DNA of 64,000 nucleotides from Desulfoferula mesophila (GTDB lineage: Bacteria; Desulfobacterota; Desulfarculia; Desulfarculales; Desulfarculaceae): assembly GCF_037076455.1 (NCBI RefSeq), contig NZ_AP028679.1, forward strand, positions 4,169,501 through 4,233,500, in the 5' to 3' direction. The notes beneath the pieces were generated by a model. The model was not told the DNA's origin, searched no databases, and worked only from the letters and a program-made list of their open reading frames with translations. This document shows, piece by piece, positions 32,420 through 41,303 of this stretch. Position 1 is the first letter of the stretch. Every line of letters starts with the position of its first letter. The translations under genes and the position numbers were made by a program.

Positions 32420-34608
32420 GCAAAAGCAACGGCAAACTCGCGGAGCCGGGCATTCTAGTGCGCCTGCTGCCCTTTTTGGGCTGGTTCCGCAACTACAGCG
32501 CATCGGCCTTTCGGGTGGACGCCATTGCCGGCATCACCGTGGCCCTGGTGTTGATACCCCAATCCATGGCCTATGCCCAGTTGGCGGGGCTGCCCGCCTA
32601 CTACGGCCTCTACGCGGCCTTTTTGCCGCCCATGATCGCCGCCTTGTTCGGAAGCAGCATGCAGCTGGCCACCGGCCCGGTGGCGGTGGTCTCTCTGATG
32701 ACCAGCGCCTCCCTGGAGCCCCTGGCCACGGCGGGCAGCGAGGCCTTCATCGCCTACGCCATCCTCTTGGCCCTGGTGGTGGGCATCTTCCAGCTGGCCC
32801 TGGGCATACTGCGCCTGGGCCTGGTGGTCAACTTCCTGTCCCACCCGGTGGTCAACGGCTTCACCAACGCGGCGGCCATCATCATCGCCTCCAGCCAGCT
32901 CTCCAAGATGTTCGGGGTCTACGTGGACAAGGCCGAGCATCACTACGAGACGATCTGGCGGGTGATCCTGGCCGCCTTCGACTACACCCACTGGCCCACC
33001 CTGGTCATGGGGGTGGGGGCCTTCGCGGTCATGTACGGGCTGAAAAGGCTCAACCCCAAGATCCCCTATGTGCTGGTGGCGGTGGCCGTGGCCACCCTGG
33101 TCTCCTGGGCCACCGGCTTCCACCACGACGCCAGGGTGGATATGGCCGCCATCATGTCCCCCGAGGTGCGCGGGCAGATCAGCGAGTTCAACCACGAGGT
33201 GAGGCGCATCACCGAGTTGGGCGACGCCCGGGCCCAGGTGAACCAGAAGGTGCAGCAGGTCACCCAGAGCCAGGGCAACGAGTCGCTGGAGGGCCTCAAG
33301 CTCAAGCAGGAGGCCTCCCTGGACACCGCCCTCATCGAGCTGGAAAAAAGCAAGGCCCACCACCTGCGCACCACCCTGCGCGACCACAAGTTCGTGGGGG
33401 TGCCCCAGCCGGACGGCGGCCTGCGCTTCTACCTGGAGGGAACCCAGCCGACGGGCAGCCAGACCGACGGCCGCACCTGGCGCGTAAAGGTGGGCAACCG
33501 TCCCCTGGACACCGCCAAGCTGACCATGATGGGCGGCGGCGCGGTGGTGGGCGAAATCCCGCCGGGCCTGCCCACCCTGTCCATCCCCAAGCTGGACTGG
33601 GGCGTGGGCCTGCAACTTTTCCCCTACGCCATCATCATCTCGCTGTTGGGCTTCATGGAGGCCATCAGCATCGCCAAGGCCATGGCCGCCAAGACCGGCC
33701 AGCGCCTGGACCCCAACCAGGAACTGATCGGCCAGGGCCTGGCCAACATCATCGGCTGCCTGGGCAAGAGCTATCCGGTGTCGGGCTCCTTCTCCCGATC
33801 GGCGGTGAACCTGCAGGCCGGCGCCTTCACCGGCCTGTCCAGCGTGGTGACCAGCCTGATGGTGGTCATCGTGCTCTTGTTCTTCACCCCCCTGCTCTAC
33901 AACCTGCCCCAGGCGGTGTTGGCCGCGGTCATCATGATGGCGGTGGTGGGACTGATCAACGTCACCGGTTTCGTGCACGCCTGGCGGGCCCAGTGGTATG
34001 ACGGGGCCATCAGCATCATCACCTTCATCTGCACCCTGGCCTACGCCCCCCACCTGGACAAGGGCATCATGATCGGCGTGGTGCTCTCGTTGCTCATGTT
34101 CCTCTACAAGAGCATGCGGCCCAAGGTGGCCGCCCTGGCCATGCACAACGACTGCGCCCTGCGCGACGCCGAGCACTTCCAACTGCGCCAGTGCGAGCAC
34201 GTGGCGGTGATCCGCTTCGACGGACCCTTGTTCTTCGCCAACGCCAGTTTCCTGGAGGATCAGATCGACGAGAGAATCCGCCACATGCCCAACCTGAAGC
34301 ATATACTGGTGGTGGCCAACGGCATCAACGACATAGACGCCTCGGGCGAGGAGGCCTTGTCGCTGGTCATAGACCGGGTGCGCAGCGCCGGCTACGACAT
34401 CAGCTTCTCCCACATCAAGGAGGGGGTGATGGACGTGATGCAGCGAACCCACTTGCTGGCCAAGATCGGGGAAGATCACATCTATCCCCTGGCGGCCAAC
34501 GCCATCGCCGCCATCCACGAGTCGGCGCACCGGGATTCCCGCGAGGAGTCCTGCCCCCTGACGTCGGTCTGCCCGCTGGACCAGGTCCACGTGGGCGAGG
34601 GAGCATAA
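32416..34608 (+). CDS. SulP family anion transporter with large internal insert and STAS domain
   Basis: A 730-residue inner-membrane SLC26/SulP protein. The N-terminal membrane domain has the signature AYAQLAGLPAYYGLYAAF and TGPVAVVSLMT. The second part of the membrane domain resumes at GEIPPGLPTLSIP and includes GSFSRSAVN. A STAS domain lies at about 590-690 (VAVIRFDGPLFFANASF). Between residues about 236 and 376 an extra ~140-residue soluble region is present, helical and Gln/Glu-rich and then beta-rich, absent from ordinary SulP proteins. Substrate could be sulfate, bicarbonate or a dicarboxylate. A beta carbonic anhydrase in the same operon favours bicarbonate. Confidence 0.92.
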   Translation: MSKSNGKLAEPGILVRLLPFLGWFRNYSASAFRVDAIAGITVALVLIPQSMAYAQLAGLPAYYGLYAAFLPPMIAALFGSSMQLATGPVAVVSLMTSASLEPLATAGSEAFIAYAILLALVVGIFQLALGILRLGLVVNFLSHPVVNGFTNAAAIIIASSQLSKMFGVYVDKAEHHYETIWRVILAAFDYTHWPTLVMGVGAFAVMYGLKRLNPKIPYVLVAVAVATLVSWATGFHHDARVDMAAIMSPEVRGQISEFNHEVRRITELGDARAQVNQKVQQVTQSQGNESLEGLKLKQEASLDTALIELEKSKAHHLRTTLRDHKFVGVPQPDGGLRFYLEGTQPTGSQTDGRTWRVKVGNRPLDTAKLTMMGGGAVVGEIPPGLPTLSIPKLDWGVGLQLFPYAIIISLLGFMEAISIAKAMAAKTGQRLDPNQELIGQGLANIIGCLGKSYPVSGSFSRSAVNLQAGAFTGLSSVVTSLMVVIVLLFFTPLLYNLPQAVLAAVIMMAVVGLINVTGFVHAWRAQWYDGAISIITFICTLAYAPHLDKGIMIGVVLSLLMFLYKSMRPKVAALAMHNDCALRDAEHFQLRQCEHVAVIRFDGPLFFANASFLEDQIDERIRHMPNLKHILVVANGINDIDASGEEALSLVIDRVRSAGYDISFSHIKEGVMDVMQRTHLLAKIGEDHIYPLAANAIAAIHESAHRDSREESCPLTSVCPLDQVHVGEGA

Positions 34609-34611
34609 ATC

Positions 34612-35838
34612 ATGAGCGTGGTTACCATTATGAGCGGCTCCTTTTGCGGAGCCGAGGAAGTGGCCCAAGACGTGGCTTCGCGCCTGAACGTGGAGCTGAT
34701 GCGCGACGAGGACCTGATCGGCATGGTGGACCGCAACGGCGGCCCGGCGGCGGGCATAGTGCGCCGGGCCATCTACGGCCGCACCTCCATCTTCAACCAG
34801 TTTTCCCACGAAAAGGAGCGGGCGGTCGCCGCCCTGAAGCTGGCCACGGCCAAGCTACTCGTCGAGAAGGAAGGCCTGGTGCTCTTGGGCCACGTCTCCC
34901 TGTTGGTGCCCCGCTCCATCACCCACGTGCTGGAGGCCTGCCTCATCGCCGAGACCAAATGGCGGGCCGCCCGGGCCGCCCGGGAGCTGGGCCTGAGCGA
35001 AAAGGAGTCCCTGGCCCGGGTGCACCGCGACGACGAATCGACCATCCGCTGGGCCGAATACCTTCTGGAGAGCGATCCCTGGGACGCCAAGCTCTACGAC
35101 ATCCTCCTGCCCATGGAAAAAAGCGGCCCCGCCGAGGCGGCCAAGTTCATCGCCGGGCAGGCCCAGGGGGGCCCCCTCCAGGTGAACGACGCCTCGCGCC
35201 GCGCCGCCCAGGACTTCCTTTTGGCCGCCCAGGTGGAGCAGGCGCTCACCGCCCAGGGGCACAGCAACAAGGACATCCAGGTGTCGGCCGTGGGCGGCAA
35301 GATAGACATCCAGGTGAACAAGAAGGTGCTGCGCCTGAACAAGCTGAGCGCCGAGCTGGAAGAGCAGGCCCGCAAGGTGGCGGGGGTGGGAGAGGTCTCG
35401 GTGGAGGCCGGCCCCGGCTTCTACCACGCCGACGTGTATCGCCAGGCCGACTTCCATCTGCCCTCCAAGGTGCTCCTGGTGGACGACGAGCGCGAGTTCG
35501 CCCAGACCCTGTCCGAGCGCCTGTTGCTCAGGGAGATCGGCTCGGCCGTGGCCTACGACGGCGAGCAGGCGCTCAAGATGGTGGCCGAGGACGAGCCCGA
35601 GGTGCTGGTGCTGGATCTGAAGATGCCGGGCATCGACGGCATCGAGGTGCTCAAGCGCATCAAGCACGACTACCCCAAGGTGGAGGTGATCATCCTCACC
35701 GGCCACGGCTCGGCCCGCGACATGGAGCAATGCATGGGCCTGGGGGCCTTCGCCTACCTGGAGAAGCCGGTGGACATCGACAAGCTCTCGGAGACCATGC
35801 AGGCCGCCTATGAGAAGGTGCGCTCGCAGGGAGATTGA
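34612..35838 (+). CDS. Cytidylate-kinase-like / BON-like / response-receiver fusion protein
   Basis: A 408-residue cytosolic fusion. Residues 1-~195 resemble the cytidylate kinase-like family (PF13189): an N-terminal VVTIMSGSFCGAEEVAQDVA replaces the usual SREYGSGG P-loop and lacks a P-loop Lys, followed by VLLGHVSLLVPR and an Arg-rich lid. Residues ~205-265 look like a BON fold (AAQVEQALTAQGH, VGGKIDIQV, VAGVGEVSVEA). Residues ~282-402 are a complete receiver with D335 (LVLDLKMPG) and the Lys in LEKPVD. Three bases separate it from sulP. Possible role: phosphorylation-controlled nucleotide sensor for the transporter (inference). Confidence 0.8.
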   Translation: MSVVTIMSGSFCGAEEVAQDVASRLNVELMRDEDLIGMVDRNGGPAAGIVRRAIYGRTSIFNQFSHEKERAVAALKLATAKLLVEKEGLVLLGHVSLLVPRSITHVLEACLIAETKWRAARAARELGLSEKESLARVHRDDESTIRWAEYLLESDPWDAKLYDILLPMEKSGPAEAAKFIAGQAQGGPLQVNDASRRAAQDFLLAAQVEQALTAQGHSNKDIQVSAVGGKIDIQVNKKVLRLNKLSAELEEQARKVAGVGEVSVEAGPGFYHADVYRQADFHLPSKVLLVDDEREFAQTLSERLLLREIGSAVAYDGEQALKMVAEDEPEVLVLDLKMPGIDGIEVLKRIKHDYPKVEVIILTGHGSARDMEQCMGLGAFAYLEKPVDIDKLSETMQAAYEKVRSQGD

Positions 35839-35840
35839 TC

Positions 35841-37604
35841 TTGGGCATCTGGGGTAAAATCAAGCCGCCTTTTTGGAATCGCAGCGATTCCGAGCTGGAG
35901 CTCTTGAACTATCGCCGGCTGTGGCGCACCACCCTGTTTTCGGCCATAGCGGTCACCCTGGCCCCCCTGGTGTTTTTGGCGGGCATAAACTTCTACCAGT
36001 TCGAAGAGCAGTATCAGCTGCAACGCAACGAGATAACCAACCACGTGCAGCGCCTGTTGGCGGTCAACAAGGTGCAGCTGGCCAACTTCCTGGAAGAGCG
36101 CCGCAGCGCCCTCACCTACGTGAACCTGGCCAACTCCTTTGAGCAGCTGGCCGACCTGCGCCACATAGCCACGGTGTTTCGGCGCCTGCGCATGAGCTTC
36201 GGCGGCTTCGTGGACCTGGGACTCATCGACAGCCAGGGCATCCAGCGGGCCTACATCGGCCCCTACAACCTGGAGGGGCGCGAATACAAGGACCAGGACT
36301 GGTACAAGGAGGTGCAGATCCGGGGCATCTACATCAGCGATGTGTTCCTGGGCCACCGCAACTTCCCCCACTTCGTCATCGCGGTGCGCCACGAGGGCCC
36401 CGACGACCAGACCTACGTGCTACGGGCCACCATCGACACCGGCAAGCTCAACAGCCTGCTCTCGGCCACCGACCTGCACCCTATCGGCGACATCTTCCTG
36501 GTCAACAGCGAAGGGGTCCTGCAGACCCCCTCCACCTGGTTCGGCGGGGTGCTCACCCGCCTGAAGGCCCTGCCCCAGCCCTTGGCGCAAAGCGGCGTGG
36601 TGAGCGAGACCAACCCCAACGGCGGCCCGCCCTTCCTGGTGGCCACGGCCAAGGTGGAGGGCTCGCCCTTTTATCTGGTGGTGGCCAAGCAGCCGGCGGC
36701 CGCGCTGCAAAAGTGGGACCTGCTTAGGATCAACGTCATCGTGATGGTGGCAGTCTCGGTGGCCGCCATCCTGGTGGTCATCTGGTGGGGCTCGGCCACC
36801 CTGGTCAACCGCATCTACGAGGCCGACCTCAGGCGGGTGGCCATGCTGCACGAGGTGGAATACACCAACAAGCTGGCCTCCATCGGCCGCCTGGCCGCGG
36901 GGGTGGCCCACGAGATCAACAACCCGGTGGCCATCATCAACGAGAAGGTGGGCCTGATGGGCGACATCCTGTCCATGGGCGAGGACTTCCCGCGCAAGGA
37001 CAAGTTCATGGACCAGATCAAGGTGATCAAGGACTCGGTGCGCCGGGTGAGCGAGATCACCCACCGCCTGCTGGGCTTCGCCCGCCATCTGCCGGTCAAG
37101 TCCGAGCAGATCCACCTGGAGCCGTTGATCAAGGAGGTGCTGGGCTTTTTGGGCCGGGAGGCCCAATACCGCAACATCGACATCAACGTGGACATCCCCG
37201 GCGACGTGCCCGCCCTGGAGGCCGACAAGGGCCAGATCCAGCAGGTGCTGCTCAACATCCTCAACAACGCCCTGGCCGCGGTGGAAGACGGCGACAAGAT
37301 CGACATCTCCGTGGCCAACCGGGCCCATGAGCAGGTGGCCATAACCATCACCGACAACGGGATGGGCATCGCCAGCCAGGATTTGCAGAACATCTTCGAG
37401 CCCTTCTTCTCCACCAAGGGGGAGAAGGGCACCGGCCTGGGTCTGTCCATCACCTACGGAATCGTGCAAAAGCTCGGCGGACACATCGAAGTGGTGAGCG
37501 AGTTGGGACAGGGCACGTCTTTCATCGTGTACCTGCCCGTCAAGCAGCGTCCCCACCGCCTGGAAGGCCCCGGTGGCGAGGACGCCGCAAGAATGGAAGT
37601 TTGA
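35841..37604 (+). CDS. Membrane sensor histidine kinase with extracytoplasmic Cache-like domain
   Basis: A 587-residue kinase. TM1 at about 33-53, a periplasmic dCache-like sensor at about 54-300 ([40 protein letters not shown]), TM2 at about 302-322, H-box GVAHEINNPV with H357, and ATPase boxes NILNNALAAV, DNGMGI and FFSTKGEKGTGLGLS. The start is the TTG at 35841, eight bases after GGGAG; a TTG at 35835 is too close to that site. It follows the fusion gene by two bases and precedes a receiver gene by one. Confidence 0.92.
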   Translation: MGIWGKIKPPFWNRSDSELELLNYRRLWRTTLFSAIAVTLAPLVFLAGINFYQFEEQYQLQRNEITNHVQRLLAVNKVQLANFLEERRSALTYVNLANSFEQLADLRHIATVFRRLRMSFGGFVDLGLIDSQGIQRAYIGPYNLEGREYKDQDWYKEVQIRGIYISDVFLGHRNFPHFVIAVRHEGPDDQTYVLRATIDTGKLNSLLSATDLHPIGDIFLVNSEGVLQTPSTWFGGVLTRLKALPQPLAQSGVVSETNPNGGPPFLVATAKVEGSPFYLVVAKQPAAALQKWDLLRINVIVMVAVSVAAILVVIWWGSATLVNRIYEADLRRVAMLHEVEYTNKLASIGRLAAGVAHEINNPVAIINEKVGLMGDILSMGEDFPRKDKFMDQIKVIKDSVRRVSEITHRLLGFARHLPVKSEQIHLEPLIKEVLGFLGREAQYRNIDINVDIPGDVPALEADKGQIQQVLLNILNNALAAVEDGDKIDISVANRAHEQVAITITDNGMGIASQDLQNIFEPFFSTKGEKGTGLGLSITYGIVQKLGGHIEVVSELGQGTSFIVYLPVKQRPHRLEGPGGEDAARMEV

Positions 37605-37605
37605 G

Positions 37606-37971
37606 ATGAAGGTATTGCTCATCGACGATGAGAAGGAGTTGGTGACCACCCTGTCGGAGCGCATGGAGATCCGCGACATCGACAGCGACTGGGCCACCAG
37701 CGGGGAGCAGGGCTTGAAGATGATCCAGCAGCAGCCCTACGACTGGGTGGTGCTGGATTTGAAGATGCCCGGGTTGAGCGGCTACGAGGCCATCCAGGCC
37801 ATCAAGGCGGCCCGGCCCGAGGCGCGCATCATCCTGCTGACCGGCCACAGCTCGCCGGAAGACCTGGACCGCGCCCTGGACATGGGGGCCGATCTGTACC
37901 TGGTCAAGCCGGTGGACATCGACGACCTCGTCGCCCAGATGCAGGGCGGCGGGAAAACGGAGCAGAGCTGA
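37606..37971 (+). CDS. Single-domain response regulator
   Basis: A 121-residue CheY-like receiver. The acidic pair is in LLIDDEKE, phospho-site D51 in VVLDLKMPGLSG, switch Thr in LLTGHSS and Lys in LVKPVD. No output domain, so it must act by protein contact or phosphotransfer. ATG at 37606 directly after the kinase stop; its own stop overlaps the next start (TGATG). Confidence 0.93.
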   Translation: MKVLLIDDEKELVTTLSERMEIRDIDSDWATSGEQGLKMIQQQPYDWVVLDLKMPGLSGYEAIQAIKAARPEARIILLTGHSSPEDLDRALDMGADLYLVKPVDIDDLVAQMQGGGKTEQS

Positions 37972-38609
37972 TGCCGGAGGGCAACGCGGGGCAAGCCGGG
38001 TACGCGGAGCTGTTCGGGCAGGTGACGCGCAACGCCACCCACGAGATCAAAAACGAGCTGGCGGTGATCAACGAGCAGACCCACCTGATCAGCGAGATGC
38101 TGGAGATCGCCGCGGCCAAGGGCCGCGAGGCCGACCCCGAGCGGCTGCACCAGCTCATCGGGCGGGTGATCGAGCGGGTGGGCCGGGCCGACCAGGCGGT
38201 CAAGCGCCTCAACGCCTTCGCCCACAGCGCCGAGGAAACCGGCCCGGTTTGCGACGCGGCCAAGGGGGCCCGGCTCATCGCGGGGATCTTCGCCCGGCAG
38301 GCGGCGCTCAACAACGTCACCCTGGAGCTGGATTTGCCCGAGAGCCTGAGCGTGGGCCTGGCCACCCTGGATTACGAGCGCCTGCTGTGGCGGGCCCTGG
38401 CCGCGGTGGTGGCCGCAGCGGCTCGGGGTTCGCTGCTGCGCCTGGTCCTAACCAGCGGCGACGAGGGGGCGCTGCTCAGCCTGGAGACGCAGCTGGAGAG
38501 GGAGCCGGAGCCGCTGCCGGGGGAATTGTTGGAGCAAATGGGGGTAACTTTGCGCCAGGGCGGCGTCTGGCAGCTCGGATTGCCGCCGGCGCGGGCCACG
38601 GGAGGGTAA
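37971..38609 (+). CDS. ChpT-like histidine phosphotransferase / degenerate histidine kinase
   Basis: A 212-residue cytosolic protein. An H-box NATHEIKNELAVINE with H24 opens a two-helix DHp region, followed by a domain at the position of HATPase. That domain lacks the N-box (LLWRALAAVVAAAARG where an Asn is expected) and both G-boxes, so it is unlikely to bind ATP. DHp plus pseudo-ATPase is the architecture of ChpT and Spo0B phosphotransferases (established for those families; homology here is inferred from layout). It overlaps the preceding receiver gene by one base and lies between three receiver proteins, so a relay role is attractive. Confidence 0.75.
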   Translation: MPEGNAGQAGYAELFGQVTRNATHEIKNELAVINEQTHLISEMLEIAAAKGREADPERLHQLIGRVIERVGRADQAVKRLNAFAHSAEETGPVCDAAKGARLIAGIFARQAALNNVTLELDLPESLSVGLATLDYERLLWRALAAVVAAAARGSLLRLVLTSGDEGALLSLETQLEREPEPLPGELLEQMGVTLRQGGVWQLGLPPARATGG

Positions 38610-38615
38610 AATAAG

Positions 38616-39347
38616 ATGAGCAAGGAAAAAGCCGCCGGACACCAAAGGAAGCCGGACAAACCCGAGCCCCAAAAGGTGTTGGACGAGTTGAGCGAGGGCA
38701 ACCACCGCTTCACCCACGACATCCGCCACCATCCCCGCAGCGACCGAGAGCGGCGTCAGCAGGCCCACCTGGGCAACCAGGCCGACCACGCCATGGCCAC
38801 GGTGGTCTCCTGCTCCGATTCGCGGGTACCGGTGGAGATAATCTTCGACGTGGGCATCATGGACCTGTTCGTGGTGCGCACCGCGGGCCACGCCCTGGAC
38901 TCCGCCGCCTTGGCCTCGGTGGAGTACGGCATGATGCACGTGCACACGCCCCTGCTGGTGGTGCTGGGCCACACCGGCTGCGGGGCGGTCACCGCGGCCA
39001 TGGAAATGGTGCAAGGCGGCGACCATCCGCCGGAGCAGGGCCTGCGCGATCTGCTCGACGGCATAGCCCCGTCGGTGCACCGGGCCATGGCCGACATGCC
39101 CCAGGCCGAGGACGGGCAGGTTCTGAACCGGGCCATCGAGGAAAACGTCCGGCAGACCCTGCGGACGATTCTGGACAAAAGCGAGGCCATCCGGGAGGGG
39201 GTCGCCTCGGGCGCCTTTTGTGTGGTGGGAGCCATATACGACCTGGCCCATGGTCGTGTAAGATGGCTTGAGTTTCCCCAATCGGCCTGCGTGCCCGATT
39301 CACAGGACCAAGCGGCCGCTCAAAGCCGCGACGCAATAGGAGGGTAG
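38616..39347 (+). CDS. Beta-class carbonic anhydrase
   Basis: A 243-residue zinc enzyme interconverting CO2 and bicarbonate. Ligands are intact: C66 with the D68-R70 dyad in VSCSDSRVP, H119 and C122 in LGHTGCGAV. The N-terminal 30 residues are charged and there is no signal peptide, so it is cytosolic. It sits seven bases after the ChpT-like gene within the SulP operon; SulP transporters and beta carbonic anhydrases are often genetically linked or fused in bacteria. Good evidence that inorganic carbon is the theme of this operon. Confidence 0.93.
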   Translation: MSKEKAAGHQRKPDKPEPQKVLDELSEGNHRFTHDIRHHPRSDRERRQQAHLGNQADHAMATVVSCSDSRVPVEIIFDVGIMDLFVVRTAGHALDSAALASVEYGMMHVHTPLLVVLGHTGCGAVTAAMEMVQGGDHPPEQGLRDLLDGIAPSVHRAMADMPQAEDGQVLNRAIEENVRQTLRTILDKSEAIREGVASGAFCVVGAIYDLAHGRVRWLEFPQSACVPDSQDQAAAQSRDAIGG

Positions 39348-39349
39348 CG

Positions 39350-39781
39350 ATGCAAGACATCAGGGTGTTGGTAGTCGACGACGATCCGGACTTTCTGGAA
39401 AGCGTCAGCGAGCGCCTGAACAACCGGGGCTGCGTGGTGGACACGGCCCTGGACGGGGCCATGGCCCTGGAGAAGATCGGGCAAAACCTCTATGACGCCA
39501 TCGTGCTGGACCTGCAGATGCCCAAGGTGGACGGCATGGAGACCCTCAAGCAGGCCCTGGCCAACAAGCCCAGCCTGCAGATCATCCTGCTCACCGGCCA
39601 CGCCAGCGTGCAGGTTGGGGTGGAGGCCATGCGCCTGGGGGCCCTGGACTTCATGGAAAAGCCCGCCGACCTGGATCAGCTGGTGGAAAAGATCAAGGAA
39701 GGCAAGGCCAGGCGCATAGACATCGACGATCAGACCAGAGAAGCCGCGGTCCGCGAGGCCCTCAAGAAGTACGGCTGGTAG
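39350..39781 (+). CDS. Single-domain response regulator, last gene of the SulP operon
   Basis: A 143-residue receiver with LVVDDDPDF, D54 in IVLDLQMPKVDG, LLTGHAS and MEKPADL. The C-terminal ~25 residues are a charged helix (DDQTREAAVREALKKYG) without DNA-binding features. Three bases separate it from the carbonic anhydrase stop; AGGAGGG precedes the ATG. It could be a terminal phosphate acceptor or sink for either kinase in the operon. Confidence 0.92.
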   Translation: MQDIRVLVVDDDPDFLESVSERLNNRGCVVDTALDGAMALEKIGQNLYDAIVLDLQMPKVDGMETLKQALANKPSLQIILLTGHASVQVGVEAMRLGALDFMEKPADLDQLVEKIKEGKARRIDIDDQTREAAVREALKKYGW

Positions 39782-40177
39782 ACCCCGGCCCAAGCAAGGT
39801 GGCGGCGGCCGCCCCCCGGCCCGCGCGGCGGGGGGGCGCGGCCGGCCGCCCTGTTGTTTGCAACTTGCTTGCCCTGACGGCGATTGCCTGCCTCGCGGCC
39901 GGCGCAACGCCCTTCGCTCAGCCGAGACCGCAAGCTGAGCAAACCCCGCATCCCCGCCCAGGCCCAAGAGTCAGAGAGAATTTTCAAGGCTCAGCCTGAA
40001 AAAGACTCTCAAGCAATGGGTCGATAAATCCTTTGCAAGATGTATCGCAAGCCGCCGGAATCGGCCAACGGGTTTCACGGACTCCAGGGCTTGATGATGG
40101 CCCAAGCCTCGCCGAAGCGGGTGCGATGACTCATAGGTAAAGGCGGACAACTCCAAAATTCATATTGGCGATTACTC
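39782..40177. other. Intergenic region after the SulP operon
   Basis: About 395 bases. The first 70 bases are a dense GC palindrome-like stretch (GGCCGCCCCCC facing GGGGGGGCG and GGCC, about 39805-39850) that may end the operon transcript. The rest holds nothing recognisable; the frames present have no ribosome site. Confidence 0.4.
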
Positions 40178-40519
40178 TTACGCCAGGTCCTCTTCTAGTT
40201 GAACGGACTGGGTGCATCCCACAAACTCACCGTCTTTCAGGATAGGCGCGAGTATCACCAAGATGGTTCTCCCGTACGGCTTAGTTTTATAGCGAAAAGG
40301 CTCCGTCCTCCCTTTTTGGAATTCCTGAAGCATCAGATCGACTTTTTTATTGGAGGCTTCTTTCTTGTGGTGCGAGTGGATATCCTCACCGATGTATTCC
40401 GGCTTGCGGTCGAGAATCTTGGCCGCTTGCCTATTGTAATAAACGATGTTGCCTTCAGGATCGATTATGGTTACCGCGACCCCCGAGGACTCCATTGCAA
40501 GGCTGATAAGATTCTCCAA
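40178..40519 (-). CDS. Small stand-alone PAS domain protein
   Basis: A ~113-residue protein formed by one PAS fold: SGVAVTIIDPEGNIVYYN, ILDRKPEYIGEDIHSHH, then a PAC-like ILAPILKDGEFVGCTQSV. It resembles the PAS module found after DUF438 in other proteins. The start is unclear: a TTG at 40517-40519 or an ATG at 40496-40498. Codons are A/T-richer than in neighbouring genes. Function: ligand or redox sensing by interaction, partner unknown. Confidence 0.75.
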   Translation of the reverse strand: MENLISLAMESSGVAVTIIDPEGNIVYYNRQAAKILDRKPEYIGEDIHSHHKKEASNKKVDLMLQEFQKGRTEPFRYKTKPYGRTILVILAPILKDGEFVGCTQSVQLEEDLA

Positions 40520-40649
40520 TTAATTGCCCACCCTTCATCCCATTCTTAATCCGAGATCGCGCGACAGTCGGCGCGTCTGTCCTCTTTTTGGATTTTTGTC
40601 CCACATTACGGGGCAAAGCCGGGAAAACGGATTTGCCGTGCAATGTGGG

Positions 40650-41234
40650 TTACAAGGCCTTTTTGGCCAACAGCTCCTTGCCCAGCTCGAAGCCGCCGCC
40701 CACCACCCGGCTCAGGCCCAAATATAGCTTGGCGTCGGGCAGATAGGCCAGGGGCTCGAACTTGACCGGGTCCAGGTTGCCCGCCTGGTCCATGACCGCC
40801 TCTTCCAGCTTCACGTCCAGCACCTCGCCCACGAACTGGGTGTGCAGCCCCAGCTCGTTGGTCACCACCACCTTGCACTCCAGGCACAGCGGAACCTCGG
40901 CCACCAGGGGGGCGTTGACCAGCTCGCTGGGCACCGCGCTCCAGCCCAGCTCGGCGAACTTGTCGCGGTCGCGGCCGCTGGCCATGCCCACGAAATCCAC
41001 CTCCCGGACCTGGGCGGCGCTGGGCACGTTCAAGGTGAAGGTCTGGTTGCGCACGATCTGCCTGTGGCTGTAGGTGGCGGCCCGCAGGCTAACGTTCACG
41101 CAAACCGGCTTGGAGCAGCAGATGCCGGCCCAGGCGGCGGTCATCAGGTTGGGCTTGCCCGCCTGGTCGTAGGTGCCCACCAGCACCACCGGGGTGGGGC
41201 AGAGCAGGGTCTTGGGTCCCAAGGATTTCTTCAT
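40650..41234 (-). CDS. Flavoredoxin / flavin reductase-like FMN-binding protein
   Basis: A 194-residue protein of the flavin reductase-like family with MKKSLGPKTLLCPTPVVLVGTY at the start (quoted in part: PTPVVLVGTYD), MTAAWAGICCSKPVCVNVS, the FMN-site RAATYSHRQI and TLNVPS. It matches Desulfovibrio-type flavoredoxins, which carry electrons in thiosulfate and sulfite metabolism and in reductive stress. GGGAGAA precedes the ATG. It lies on the chromosome side of the IS21 element. Confidence 0.9.
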   Translation of the reverse strand: MKKSLGPKTLLCPTPVVLVGTYDQAGKPNLMTAAWAGICCSKPVCVNVSLRAATYSHRQIVRNQTFTLNVPSAAQVREVDFVGMASGRDRDKFAELGWSAVPSELVNAPLVAEVPLCLECKVVVTNELGLHTQFVGEVLDVKLEEAVMDQAGNLDPVKFEPLAYLPDAKLYLGLSRVVGGGFELGKELLAKKAL

Positions 41235-41303
41235 TTCGTTCTCCCGTGAGGTTCACTCATCATAGTTTAGGGCCCATGGCCTCAAAGGCCAAGTAGCCAC
41301 CGG

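Noticed and set aside
32455-34809. 784-codon minus-strand frame opposite sulP
   Set aside because: Antisense to conserved transmembrane segments; its composition (His, Gly, Val, Asp repeats) is the typical mirror of a hydrophobic protein.
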